NCBI GenBank assembly: GCA_036365515.1
Contig: CM070873.1
Coordinates: forward strand, 265,109,575-265,173,574
From: Torymus aiolomorphi
Lineage: Eukaryota > Arthropoda > Insecta > Hymenoptera > Torymidae
Length of the DNA: 64,000 bases
Reading direction: 5' to 3'
Shown: one piece after another, positions 46,471 through 58,923 of the stretch
How the letters are laid out: each line of letters opens with the position of its first letter
Position numbering within the stretch: the first letter of the stretch is position 1
Translations under genes and position numbers: made by a program
Notes under the pieces: model-generated
Databases searched by the model: none
Told to the model about the DNA's origin: nothing
What the model saw: only the letters and a program-made list of their open reading frames with translations

Positions 46471-46899
46471 ATGTTAGACACGGGAGCTTCTGCCAATCTT
46501 GTAAAAAGATCAGAAGTATCTCCTTATGTTAATATTGAAACTAATCACATAATTATTTTGAAAGGAATAACGACTCATGCTATAAAAACTTTGGGTAGGT
46601 TCAGAGTTGATTTTAATAATTATTATACCACTCTAACCTCAAAATCACAACTTTGGTATGATTTTTCGGCTCTCGTGGTATAAAATACCGTTCGAAACGA
46701 GTGCGGAAGTTGATTATTTACTTCATGTGACTTTTCGCCCACCTTCCGCACCAGTGTCGAAATGTACTATAAAGTTGACTTTCATTTAGTAACTTACGAT
46801 TTTCCTATTATTGAAACGGGTATTCTAGGCACTGAGTTTTTTAGAGAGAATTTTGCGCAAATAGATTATCGGGAGAATTATTTAGAATTGAATGGATAA
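46471..46899 (+). pseudogene. Gypsy protease, interrupted by a hairpin element
   Basis: Begins with the aspartic protease motif FMLDTGASANLV. The frame is cut at 46624 by a type-A hairpin and resumes in the same frame at 46771 with VTYDFPIIETGILGTEFF, a gypsy protease C-terminal pattern, ending at TAA 46897-46899. The open frame otherwise stops inside the inserted element (46681-46683). Confidence 0.75.
46624..46769. repeat. Two-hairpin element, type A (copy 6, shortened), in the protease
   Basis: TATACCACTCTAACCTC to AATGTACTA, with a partly deleted long stem. It is inserted against the gene's direction; TAT or AT occurs on both sides. Confidence 0.8.
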
Positions 46900-47038
46900 A
46901 TAATTCCGTTTGAGAATATTTCTTATAGAAGAAATGAATTACACGAATTAAATGAGAAACAAAATGAAGATGTTGCTAAACAATCTTACGTTGATTGTGA
47001 ATTTTTGCAGAGAAACGAGGATTTGATTTTAATAAATA

Positions 47039-50000
47039 ATGATGATTGTGACTTTACGAAAAATTACTTTCGAGAAAAGAGCGTTGTGGGGAGCTAAAGA
47101 AAAATCAGAAAACCAAAATAGAGTTTTTAGTGAAATAAATTATATGTACGGGAGTTCAAAAGTAATGAAAAAAGATTTTTCTTTGGGAATTAATAAGTGG
47201 GGTAAAAATGGTGATCGTTATAAAAGAGGCTGCGACGTGAAGATATTTAGTGAAATAGGAGATAATGTCGTATTTCTTTGTGAAAAAAATTGTGTTGATG
47301 ATTTAGTTGAAGATAATATTGACGAAAATTATGTTGAATTTAATTGTGGAAAATTTTATGTCGGCGGTAATAAAAATAATGAATTGTCTAATAAGCCATG
47401 CGAAAATGTGTCTGAAGAAAAAGATTTGATAACTTTTGAGAATAAAAATTTTAGCGAAAATTTTGATGGATATAATGTTTCAAGTAAAAATGAAGTTATT
47501 TTTGAAAATGAAGTTAATTGTAATATGAGTAAAAATGATGAAAAAATAATTGAAGTGTCGAACATTGAAGGGAAAGTGTCTAAAGAAGAAATAATAAATG
47601 TTTATGATAATATTGAATGCCTCAGGGATTATGAAAATAAAAGTTTACGTGAAAATAATGTTCAGTGTAACGAAACAAATGATGGTTTCGGGAATAATGA
47701 AAATACGAGTTTATGTGAAGTTCAGAAAGAAATAATTGAAGGTTTCGGAATTAAGAAAAATAAAAGTTTAAGTGAAAATAAAGTTCAGGATGAACCAAAT
47801 AAAAGTTTCGGGGTTAATGAAAATGGTTTATGTGAGAATAATTATTGTGGTGTACTCAAGAGAGATGAAAATTTTGGTGATGTTCCGCGTAACGATGAAA
47901 TATGCAATGTGGAGAAAAATAATGAAAATGAAGTATGTTGTGGAGAATTAAATGACGAAAAATTATTCAGTGAATCGGATGAAAATATGGGGTATAAAGA
48001 GTTAAGTCACAATTATCTAGAAATTAATGAAAAACCTTATCTTAGTGAAATTCAGGATGAACAAATTATGCAAATGTTTTTAGAAAATAGTTTTGATGAG
48101 AAAAATAAAACGCAAAGTCCGCGTGAAAAAGACTGCAATGCATTTTACAACAAGTTTAAGGAAAAAGATAATTCTTGCATATTTGATGCCGAGAATAGTT
48201 TAAAAATTAATAAAAATCAAATATTACAAATCACGAAAGCTGATGTCCACGAGTTAAGTCGAACCAAAAAATTAAAATCGGTTTTAAGGTATCAACATTT
48301 AGAGGCAGAACAAAGAAAACCTATCGAAAAATTAATTGAGGAATATGCCGATTGTTTTTATTTGAAAGGGGAAAAACTTGGAACAACTTCAGTCATTACG
48401 CACAAAATACCAACAATAAATGATATACCAGTAAATGTACGGCCGTATAGGTTCCCGCATGCGTTAAAGTCAGAATTGGATAAACAGTTGAAAGAAATGC
48501 TCCAAAATGACATTATAGAGCCATCTTGTTCCAATTATTCCTCACCAGTATTCTTAGTGCCAAAAACGTCAGATAGCGCGGGTAATAAGAGGTATAGATT
48601 AGTCGTCGATTTTCGTCAGTTAAATGATCGGACTGTAAAAGATAGATATCCCTTACCGAATATATTAGATATCATAGATCGAGTGGGAGGCGCAAAATAT
48701 TTTTCTGTTTTTGACTTAGCACAAGGATTTTTCCAAATTTCCTTAGATAAAGCAGATCGCCATAAAACAGCTTTTGCTTCTTCATTTGGCTTATTTCAAT
48801 TTAAAACAATGCCTATGGGTCTATCGAACAGCCCTGCTACTTTTCAACGTTGTGTTGATTTAGTTTTTGATGGCATGCAACAAAGGGAAATATTTTTATT
48901 TTTGGATGATGCGGTTATTTATGGTAAAACAATTGCGGAGCATAACGAAAAGTTTGTAAGATTTTTACAGAGATTACGTAAGGCTAATCTTAAATTACAA
49001 CCCGACAAATGCGAATTTTTAAAAACAGAAGTAGTCTATTTAGGCCATGTTTTGAGCGAAGAGGGAGTAAAACCTGATCCGCGCAAATTATAGGCAGTTC
49101 GTGAATTTCCACAACCGCAAAATATTAAAAATATAAGACAATTTTTGGGATTAGCAGGTTATTATCGTCGTTTCATTCACAATTTTTCGGGAATAGCAAA
49201 GCCATTGAGTAATTTGTTAAAAAACGATACGCCTTTTATATGGAGCGAGGAAGCACAGAAAGCATTTGACCTTTTAAAAGATAAACTATGTACTCAGCCT
49301 GTTCTTAAAATAGCAGATTTCTCATTACCTTTCATATTAACTTGCGATGCCAGTGGGGTAGCGATAAGAGGAATACTTTCACAAGGAGAAATAAATAAAG
49401 ACAGATCTACTGCTTATGCATCTCGAGTACTCTCTGACACCGAAAGAAAATATGATACGTATTCACGTGAAGCGCTAGCAATTGTTTATTCCGTTAATCA
49501 ATTTCGACCTTATTTACTTGGGCAAAAATTCACTATCGTTACGGATCACAAACCTCTTATATGGTTTAAAAATTCTACAGATCCCACTTCACGAGTCAGT
49601 CGATGGCGAATAAAACTAAATACATATGACTTTGATATTGTTTATAAAGCAGGTAAAACAAATTGTAATGCGGACGCGTTGTCCCGAAATCCAGTAGATA
49701 ATATTTTAGTAGTACAAACCCGAAGTAAAGCAGGAAAAATAAATATTCCAAATTACCGAGATAAACGACCAAAAAAACCAAATAATACTAAAAATAATGT
49801 ATCAAAGAATCCTTTCGAGGTTTTATATGAAAACGAAAATGAGTCACGTGAGATCGCTAGCAATAATAAAAAAGTGGAAAACTTTTATCCGGATTTAAAT
49901 TTTGAAAACGAGAATGAAATTTTAGAACAATCCAATGAGGAATTACTAAATAATAATCAAAATAATTCAACAATAAACAATAAAATGAATACCCAAATGA

Positions 50001-50575
50001 ATGATTCGCCACTAATAATGGACCAAATCTCTGCAAAGGAAAATATTTTAGACAGTTCAAGAGTAAATTTTAACTGTGGCAAATTGTTTGTAGAATGTAA
50101 GGAGCAACTTTTTATGAGGAAAGATAATTACATATATTTCATTACCACAGATGGTACGCCGTGTGATAAAGGCTCATTACAATTATCAGAAAGAAAGGAA
50201 CTAGCACGTTTTTCACGTTTAAACCCTGGAGAAATTAAAATTACAAATAAAAATCATAAATTACATTTTGCACTTGTTATTCAAGGGGAAAAACCTATAA
50301 GTACAACGGAAGTTTTAAATAATATAATTACGGCATTAAAAGTCCTGAAGTCAATAATAATTAAAGAAAATTTATGCTCTATTAGCATTGCTAAGAGTGA
50401 GAGTATTGAAAATTTTCCATGGAAAAAAATTATTATCAAAATAAGAAACATTTTAAAGGGGTTATCTTTGAAAATTATTATATGCAATGGATTAATAAAA
50501 TACGTTCAAGAGAAATATCGCGGGAAAATAATGAAGAAATGCATGATTCAGCTGTTGGAGGGCACAAAGGAGTAA
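47039..50575 (+). pseudogene. pol: Gypsy RT-RNase H with long Asn/Glu linker and an extra module
   Basis: An Asn/Glu/Lys-rich region of about 400 residues (47.04-48.23 kb) precedes RT (48.3-49.1 kb; LVVDFRQLND, FLFLDDAVIYGK active site). A TAG at 49091-49093 cuts the frame. Then come the RT thumb (FLGLAGYYRRFIHNF), RNase H (TCDASGVAIRGIL, REALAIVYSVNQF) and another Asn-rich linker (49.7-50.0 kb). A segment of about 150 residues (about 50.05-50.5 kb) contains NFNCGKLFVECKEQ, YIYFITTDGTP and a terminal hydrophobic KIIICNGLI. From memory this resembles macrodomain-like modules of some insect gypsy polyproteins. A frame change near 50510 leads into integrase. Confidence 0.8.
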
Positions 50576-51567
50576 ACAAAACGTATAGAAGAATTAAACA
50601 AAAATATTTTTGGGAAAACATTAAAGATAATGTTCAAAATTACATTAGAAAATGTTTAAAGTGTTAATTAAATAAACTTATGAGAGTGAAAACTAAGCAA
50701 CCTATGATTATCACGGATACGCCCATGGCGCCGCTTGAAAAAGTTAGTCTTGATATAGTGGGTCCTTTCCCAGTGTCAAAAAACGGTCATAATAATATTT
50801 TAACTATTTAATGTAATTTTTCGAAATATTGTTTAGCAATTCCTTTAAGAGACGCAACCGCTGAGTCTGTAGCTGACGCATTTATAAAGAAATTTATTTG
50901 CATTTTTGGTTCTCCAGTAACGATATTAACAGATCAGGGGTCGAATTTTATGAGTAGCTTAATGAAAAGAGTTGCAAAGAAATTCCGTATTAAACAAATT
51001 AAAACTATGGCATATCATCCGCAATCAAATGGATTGCTCGAAAGATCGCATCACTCGCTAACCGAGTACATGAAAATTTTTATCGAAAGCAATGACACTT
51101 GGGACGAATGTCTCGAATTAGCAACTTTATGTTATAACAGAGTAGCACATGAAGGGCATAAGTTTACGCCTTACGAATTAATATTTGGAAGACTAACACG
51201 ATTACCTTCAAGTGAACCACTTGAGCCTGAAGATCAACCATTAACATATAACGATTATATTACTAAATTAAATAAACAATTGTATAACATTCAAAATATT
51301 GCGCGAGAAAAATTAGTGGAGGCGAAAAATAAGTCTAAATATTATTATGATAAAAAAGCTAATTTTAAAGATTTTAAGATAGGAGATAGCGTTTGGTTAC
51401 AAAAAGGGGGCAAACCTTATAAATTAGCAACTCAATACGAAGGTCCGTATACAATTATTGAAATAGTTAATGATAAAGGCAACGTAAAAATAAGAATGAA
51501 TAATAATAAAACGAAGATAGTGCATGTTAATCGTTTAAGAATATCTTATATAGATCAAGAAAATTAA
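50510..51567 (+). pseudogene. Gypsy integrase (two premature stops)
   Basis: Zinc-binding HDSAVGGHKGVNKTY...CLKC, stop at 50665-50667, then core Asp in KVSLDIVGPF, stop at 50809-50811, second Asp in ILTDQGSNF and Glu in SNGLLERSHH: the D,D-35-E set is present. The C-terminal SH3-like part contains KIGDSVWLQKGGKPYKL and YEGPYTIIEI. It ends at TAA just after IDQEN (51567). Confidence 0.85.
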
Positions 51568-52255
51568 GAAAAGGAAGGAAAGAAACAACAAAAATATTTA
51601 TATATATACAATTAGTTATATGATTTACGGGTATTTTACCAATAAATTATAGATAGTTTTTCCTTTTCTTGGCAGCATCGCGAATCTAAAGCTTCTGCTG
51701 TTTGTAAGTGCGGTGATAGAAGTCGTTTTTTCGAAAGAAGTTAGAAACAATAACAACATTCTTTTTCTAATTCACGAGTTAAACATTATTGATATAAAAA
51801 TTTAAGTAATTTAGTTGTGAAAAACTGTTCTAAATCCCAGAGGAAAATAAAACATATCATAATAGTGGGACAATGATTTAAGAAAAAAAAATACACTTCT
51901 TTTTGTTTCTCGAAATTTACAACTAAATAGGAGAAAAAACTTGTTGCCAAGTTTTTTTTCTTTGCCAGGTGGGGTGGGAACGAAAAAAATTCCGTAAAAT
52001 TTTTTCTGTTCCTTATTCCCAAGGAAAAGATTTAAATTGTAATTATGACAACAAATATAAAAACTGTTAAACCAGATATTATTAAAGAAAGCAACAATCA
52101 ATTCATTGTAAGAAAGTATAATTGAATTGACAAAGAATAACGAAAATAAGAAGATATATGTTATACCTTGAAAATTGTTTAGTAACAGCTTTATTTGTAT
52201 GATTATATTGTATGACAAAAAAGAATAAGAGTTAATTTTATGCTGAGAAGAGAAA

Positions 52256-52446
52256 TAGTACATTTCGACACGGGTGGGGAAGTCGATTATTTAGCTGGTG
52301 TGACTTTTTGCACGAGCGAAGCGAGTGCGAAAAAGTCACACCACCTAAATAATCGACTTACGCACTAGTTTCGAACGGTATTTTTTTTATACCACGAGCG
52401 CCGAAAAATCATACCAAAGTTGTGATTTTGAGGTTAGAGTGGTATA
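52256..52446. repeat. Two-hairpin element, type A (copy 7)
   Basis: Full-length, TAGTACATTTCGACACGG to GTGGTATA, very similar to 37394 and 38902. It has an expanded T-run (TTTTTTTTAT) between the two hairpins. Flanked by AA. Confidence 0.85.
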
Positions 52447-52784
52447 AAAGAAATTTTTTATTTTTTATTTTTTTTATTTGAACAAAATACTGGCATGCGT
52501 AAAGATGCATTAAGAATGTTAATGTATGGGTTATGGTGTGTGTATGTATTTAAATTAATTTTTTTTACGAATTATATCATTTTGTACTATCAGTAATATC
52601 TTGGTATATACCATTTAATTTTATATTATTGTTTATGTATCTGACTTTATTGTGAGAGTATGTATTTAGGTTAATATTATTGTATGAACTATATAAGTTT
52701 GCGTTACTATATAGTAATCGTTTATGTATCGTTTAACTTTATTTTTTTAACTTTATCATTGTATGTGTATTATTTGAGTTATTA

Positions 52785-53060
52785 TTATTGTATGAATTAT
52801 ATAACTTTATTATTGCATGGGTTATGCATTATTTAACTAAAATGCTATTGTATGTTATTGTATGGATTATATAACTTTATCATCGTATGGGTTATGTATT
52901 AGTTAAGTAATACTATTATATGCTATTGTATAAATGATATAACTTTATTATTGTATGGGTTATGTATTAGTTAAGTAATACTATTGTATGTTATTGTATG
53001 AATTAAATAACCCTATTATTTTATGGGTTATGCATTAGTTAAGTAATACTATTGTATGTT
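52785..53060. repeat. Tandem repeat, period about 68-70 bp, four copies
   Basis: GGGTTATGTATTAGTTAAGT or variants start near 52819, 52889, 52957 and 53024, interspersed with TATTGTATGTTATTGTATG. Confidence 0.8.
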
Positions 53061-53263
53061 CTATATTTATTTAAGTTCATCTCATTGTATGTATTATTTC
53101 TATATTTAAATTCATCAGTATCGTATTAATTAAGTTTATTTTGTAAAGATTTCATCATTACATTTATTTTGATAAAATTTAACTTTTTAAAGAAAAGTAA
53201 TGATGGGATTTACGAACGACGGGTTTTGTTTAAAACCCGCTCGTTCTGCGGTGGGCCGTGAGG

Positions 53264-54729
53264 TGTAATGGACGAATTTTTCGTCCATTTACAAAAACAA
53301 TTATTTTCTTTCACTCACGGTCATATATGTAAAAAGGAATACTTGTAAGTCTTCGAAAAGACTCAATAAGGAAGAGAGAAGAAAGAAGAACAACGGAAAG
53401 AAATATCAAGAGGGAGAGAGATACAGCAGGAGAGAGAAAGGGAGCAACTAAAAAAATTGGCAGGAAGAAAGGCGGAGAAAAAAATGGAGAAAACGAGCGG
53501 ATTGAGAGAAAATTCTAGAGCCATGGGGGGGGGGGGGGGCAAACGAATCGGACGCATGGCTAGCTAAAAACAGGGAAAACAAATCAAGAAGGCGATAAGG
53601 ACCGGACGAGGCCTGGGAACATTAGCGCGCCTGCGCCGCGTTTTCCAAATTTACGGGATGGCGAGCCGCAATAAAAAACCGCTGTCAATTCATTGGCACG
53701 TAGCTTCCTCAAACTTAATTTATTGATCGCTTTAATTAATTTTTACTTCTAATATTTAAAATTTAATACTTTATCTTGTACGGTTAGACGAAGTAGGAGA
53801 ACGTCATGGGTCCAGATTTAGCTTAAACTGTGCGTTATATCTTTTTTCCTAATGGACCGATTTTTCTGGGCAACGAACTTGATCTGAAGATATATATAAA
53901 AGCTACATCTATGCCAAATTTCAGGACGATTGGATAATTTTTGCTGTAGTTACCGTACGACAACGAAAAGGCAAATTTTTTATAAAATAATTCTTTTCTA
54001 AAAAACAAATGAAGATCATCTTTTGAAATTTTAACCAAATATAGTCTTCTATAAGTTTAATAAGTGGTTAAAATTTTAAGTCGATAAATCAAGTAATCTA
54101 TGAGAAAATGCGATTCAAAAATTTTTTAAAAAATTTTTAACCTCAAATATCTTTTTTCGTAATGGACCGATTTTTTTGGGCAACGAACTCGATCTGAAGG
54201 TATATAAAAGCTACATCTGTGCCAAATTTCAGGACGATTGGATAATTTTTGCTCTAGTTATCGTGCGACAACGAAAACGCAAATTTTTTCTAAAATAATT
54301 TTTTTCTAAAAAACAAATGAAGATAATCTGTTGAAATTTTAACCACATATAGTCTTCAATTAGTGTAATAACTGGTTATTTATTTCAAGTCGATAAATAA
54401 ATTATTTAAAAAAAAATTAATTTATGAAATATAAAAAAGTTTTCCTTAATAACAATTGACAGAGTGAAGATATTTTAAATTTTAAAAAAGGAAAATATAG
54501 GTAATTTATATACCTTTCAAGAGAAGTTTATTATATTATGTAATAATGACTGTAAGGTGTGAAAAAATCAAAAAAACTAAAAATTCAGAATCGTTTTTTG
54601 GTTATAAAACAAAAGAAAATCAATAAAAACTCAAATCCATCAAGGTACCTTTCTTTTTCCGCGATACGAAGAGATAAGCTTTACCCGACGAAAATTGGTC
54701 GATTCGTTTCGGAGATATGAAGAGTTCAA

Positions 54730-54803
<74 letters not shown>

Positions 54804-56060
54804 GCGAAAACAAAAATGATCAGTCAACTAATATACACATATATACAAAGCTTCCTCTATGAGGAAGCAAAAGAAGAAGGAAGTAAATTGGTCGTATACG
54901 CAGACGTTCTTTTTTTACACGCATGCTAGGGAAGAACTTAGAGAAAAAATTTCAAGGCCCTAGCATGTCTGTAAGGTAGCCAAATAAATGCACGAGAACG
55001 AGAAAACCCGCTGTCTTGCGATAGCGGAGCAACAAGGCACTCCTTTCTTTTTATCCCATAAAACGCAGGGGGACTGCGGGAATATCGCATGGCGCCAGGA
55101 CAGGAAATGTGTCAGCGAGACGTCTCTCCGGCATCTAAAAATTCAGGAGCTAAGTGGTGGCAGCGCACACAGATATATTCTGCATGCAGCCTCGCGGAAT
55201 TTTCTCCGGAGGGAGCACCTTCAAGAAGGGGACTTTTGATATCTTTATGTCTTCCTCCATTAAGCGAGCAAGAGAAAATGCATGGCAACGGGAGGTGGAA
55301 GTCAAACTCCTGCGCACCTTCCCACAAGGGGGAAAAACAAGTTTTCCCCTAAAACAAAGGAGTTTCGCACTATAAAAAGGGGCAGCAAGTGGGCCTCAAC
55401 AGGCAGTAATTTTCTGGACTTCTGCGAGGGCGAAGCTCTGCACGACGAACGACCAACGCCACCGACACTGCCCACGGCGAAGCGCTGCCCGTGCCACGCC
55501 CGATTTGGACTTTGACTTTTTCTCGGCCACCACGACGACAACCGACTCTGCGCCACGGCAAAGCATTGCCCGTGCTACGCCTCACCTACCTCAGAGGAAC
55601 GATTACCTCCCGGAGTGGGTTCCTGCCGAGAGCTGCCGACAACGAGCACAACCCCCTTCTTCTACACAACGCTCCCTGCTGCGAGATCACCCGTCACGGA
55701 GGAACAACATCATCGTAAGCTGAATCACCGATCCATCGCGACGACGATCTGCAGATAGCGAGCGGACTGCTTTGTTAATTAGAAAGGTATAGACTTTTGT
55801 AAATCGCGGGGTAAAATAAATTTCAGTATTAGATAAAACAATTTGATTTGCATTCTTTCTCGGCTACGACTAAAGGCGTAACGCTTCGAGCGTCGGCCAG
55901 TAGCAAAAAGAGGTGAAGTCCTCCGATCTGCTCCCTCGGTCTCCGTAACCTGGTCAGGCTTTGGCCGCTTTCAGGCGCTGGCCAATAGACAGGGAGATCC
56001 GGCACGCCCCATAGGAGGCCTGCTAGAATGATAGCTGTATGTTTGGATTCCGACGTAACA
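53264..56060 (+). repeat. 3' LTR of the gypsy element, twice the length of the 5' LTR
   Basis: Same ends as the 5' LTR but 2797 bp. Extra blocks at about 53679-54869 and 54967-55178 are absent from the 5' copy. The first holds a 310-bp tandem duplication (units from 53837 and 54147) and an (AC)n run at 54732-54801. The shared parts are nearly identical (TATA 55371-55380, AATAAA 55815-55820). Confidence 0.85.
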
Positions 56061-56084
56061 ATACTTTCAAGGCTTTCCCTCTTA

Positions 56085-57290
56085 TATTTATTCTTTATTA
56101 TATATTTTTTATTATATAATAAATTGAGTTTTTTAGATATTAGAGTCATTAGAGTTAATAATAATAAAGTGAAATTAGATTGGTATAGCAACCTACATGG
56201 TCAGGTAGATTTTTAAATTTTGATTCTCACCACTAATTCGGAAACAAGACAGGTGCGATCAAAGGTGTCATTGACAGAGCGATTAAATTGTCACATAAAG
56301 ATTTTAGGAAAAAGAATTTAAATTTAGTTAGAGAAACATTTATTAAGAATAGTTATCCGGTAAAATTTATTGATAAAATGATTGATGAGAGAGTGTGGGA
56401 AATTTATAATGGTGGATTGAAGAAGCGGACAGATAATCAAACAAGGAATAGAAATGGAAAGAACGCAATTTTAGTTTACCATATGTTAGAGGTTTGTCGG
56501 AAAGGATTAGAAGGGTTTTTAGTAAACATAATATTCAAGTTTTCTTTAGAAACGATAATAATTTAGAAAGGTTATTTAGTAATTGTAAAGACAAGGATGA
56601 TAAAGGTTTGAAATCGGGAGTAGTTTATAAAATTAATTGTAGGGATTGTAATGAATGTTATATTGATCAAACGGGTAGATATTTGAAGAAGAGAATATAT
56701 GAAATCAATATAGTTTACTTAGTACAAATTTTACATCGGGTTTGAAAGAACATTGTTTAAATAGTTTGCATTCTTTGGATTTTGGGAGTGTGGATATTTT
56801 GGAACAAGGGATTAAGAATAAATATAAGAGGGAAAGCCTAGAAAGTACTCACATTCTAAGGAATCGGAATAATGTAACTTTAATGGTAGAGTCAATAAAT
56901 TAGATAACATTTATCATTCTTTATTAATTTAAGTGAGAATAGATGTTGGAGAGGGGAAGGTGGATGGTGGTGGGGGTAAGAGGAAATAAGTGGATATGGG
57001 TATATAAGGAGGTGTATCGCGGGTTTCATTTCAGTCCCTGAGGAGGAGCCGGAGCGGGCTCGAAACGTTGGGCAATTGGGCAATTTGGTGGTGGGGGGCA
57101 GTCAGATAGTCCTTTGCTAATAAAGTTTTTTTTCCAAGTTTTAATTAAGTTTTTATTTCAAATTCTGCGGGGGTGATTATAAACAAGGGCAATCTGACTG
57201 CCATAAATATTAATTATTTTAATTTAATTTATAAGACTGTAAGACCGATGGAAAAATTCTCATCAGTTGATAGTAAGTTGCAGTCGACAT
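56085..57290 (+). mobile_element. Penelope-like element, 3' part with GIY-YIG endonuclease (broken)
   Basis: From the left: an RT C-terminal fragment LSFLDIRVIRVNNNKVKLDW (about 56125-56185), then helical linker frames with stops, then the GIY-YIG endonuclease core GVVYKINCRDCNECYIDQTG (about 56618-56678) and a C-terminal HILRNRNNVTLMVESIN ending at TAG 56901-56903. Three or more frame changes make it a pseudogene. RT followed by GIY-YIG is diagnostic of Penelope-like elements. The 3' UTR (CGAAACGTTGGGCAATTGGG) is shared with the inverted copy at 42480-42894, so two copies lie head-to-head around about 56.09 kb. Confidence 0.85.
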
Positions 57291-57746
57291 AAGTAATATT
57301 TTTAATGTTATTAAATTTTAGCTTAAAAATTTTCTTATTTTTTGTTCAGCAATATATGTATTTTTAAATTTAAATATACAATAATCTAATCAATAATGAA
57401 ATGAGTTACCTTTTTAAACAAGACGTATTTTTTGCATGGATTGTGAAAGACAGAAAATCGCATTCATTTTAAAAAAAAAAGTTCACAGGATTATAGTAAA
57501 TAAAAATTAAATGACGATGTCCGTATGGTAGGGATTTATATACACACCCTTTTCTTATTTCCTTTATTTCTGACGAAAAAAATGATTGTTATTTATGATA
57601 TTTTTAAATTAAGTAACTATATTAAATTTAATTATAATGTTATTATTACTTAATTATGTATCGATTATAATAAAAAAAAGCAATTGAATAACGCGTACAT
57701 CGTAGTGTAGCTTATGTATCAGTTTTGAAAAATCCAACTGTAGTCT

Positions 57747-58848
57747 CCCTGCTAAAAATCACCGATTGAATCGGATTGAAAAAAGTAAATCCGTTTGAAT
57801 TCGAAATCTTGATCCGGAAAATCCGGATTCAAAAGTATTTACACGATTAAAAACGATTGAAACGAATTCATTAGTCAATTTCTCAGCTTCTTCTTAAGAA
57901 TTCTTCGGTTTAACTGGCAGTAGAAAGTAGTTCCTGGCGCTATCACCTGGTGATAACTTCCTGATCTTAAATCCATTTCAATCATGTTGTATTGGTACAG
58001 TCAATCGTTTTATTTGAAAAAATAATTACCACCTTCAATCTGAATGAATCGGTTTCAATCGGGTTAAATCTAATTTTTATGAGTTTATTTAATGCTCACG
58101 GTAGTTAATTAAAAATATTAATTGAAAATAAAATTATTAATAATATAAAATTGGTAGTGAATTGGATTAAGATATTAGTAAAGTTATGAGTAATAAGGGC
58201 AAATTTTGTATCATCGTCAAAATACGAAACAATAATTCTTATCTGTAGTACTTATATGTAAAAAGTACCAAAGGTTCATAAGACGAAATATGAAACTAGC
58301 CATATTATTTTGTTGACCAATAATAGGCCGAGAAATATTTGTAATAATAATTAGAGCCCCAATATTATATATCAAAGATAAATATACAATATTATATTAT
58401 AAAATATATGTACCCTTCATAAAGTATTGTTTTTAAATTAATAGAAGTTAAAAGTCATTTGAGTAATTAAGATAACCTTTCTATCATATATTATGATAGA
58501 CGGTTACAATTGAAGCTGATTGACCCCGATTGAATACAATCGGGATGCACCCGATTCAAACGGATTCATAGTTAAATATAGAAATATTACGATTGAAACG
58601 AATTGAAAACGATTCACTTTTGACGATTAAAACGGATTCAGCAAAAATATCATTGGAACCGATTGATTCCGATTGAATTCAATCCGGAAATATCGCATAA
58701 AATCAGATTCCGATTGATGCGGCATTGAAACCGATTCACTTTCAATCGGGGGCCCCGATTGACCGGATTGAAATACAATAGTTCCGGTTTCACTTACCGC
58801 TAAATTCAATCCGAATTAATCGGATTCAATCGGTGATTTTTATCAGGG
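57747..58848. mobile_element. 1.1-kb MITE with CGATTGAATCGG motifs and TCT target
   Basis: Ends CCCTGCTAAAAATCACCG and CGGTGATTTTTATCAGGG; the TIR is about 31 bp (continuing ATTGAATC.GATT). TCT lies on both sides (57744-57746 and 58849-58851). The left arm of the large duplication (about 42220-42235) preserves a single-TCT empty site. CGATTGAA/TTCAATCG variants cluster in both subterminal zones. Non-coding. Confidence 0.8.
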
Positions 58849-58860
58849 TCTTTTATAGGT

Positions 58861-58923
58861 GAGTGATTTGAGCGTCCGATTGCCATGCCAAGGGTCCCGT
58901 GTTCGATTCCCATCGTCTGCAAA
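58861..58923 (+). pseudogene. tRNA-like relic (T-arm and 3' end)
   Basis: Contains GGGTCCCGTGTTCGATTCCC, a good internal B-box/T-loop (GTTCGATTCC), preceded by TTTGAGCGTCCGATTGCC and ended by GTCTGCA plus an A-rich tract. The acceptor stem does not pair, so it is not a functional tRNA. It is absent from the opposite duplication arm, so it arrived as an insertion; a tRNA-derived SINE fragment is the likely reading. Confidence 0.5.

Larger units (their letters stand above)
51568..53263 (+). other. Non-coding 3' region of the gypsy element
   Basis: AT-rich; contains a type-A hairpin (52256-52446) and a tandem repeat (about 52785-53060). It ends in a purine-rich tract (GCGGTGGGCCGTGAGG) just before the 3' LTR. 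No env-like ORF seen. Confidence 0.6.
42895..56060 (+). mobile_element. 13.2-kb Ty3/gypsy retrotransposon with both LTRs and ATAC target duplication
   Basis: LTRs 42895-44275 and 53264-56060 share TGTAATGGACGAATTTTTCG ends and TCCGACGTAACA termini. ATAC lies on both sides (42891-42894 and 56061-56064), a 4-bp duplication. Order: LTR, ORF1, gag with two CCHC boxes, protease, RT, RNase H, extra module, integrase, LTR: a gypsy of broadly mdg1/412-like appearance. It inserted in a pre-existing Penelope fragment. Multiple stops, frameshifts and two hairpin insertions show it is now inactive. Confidence 0.9.
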
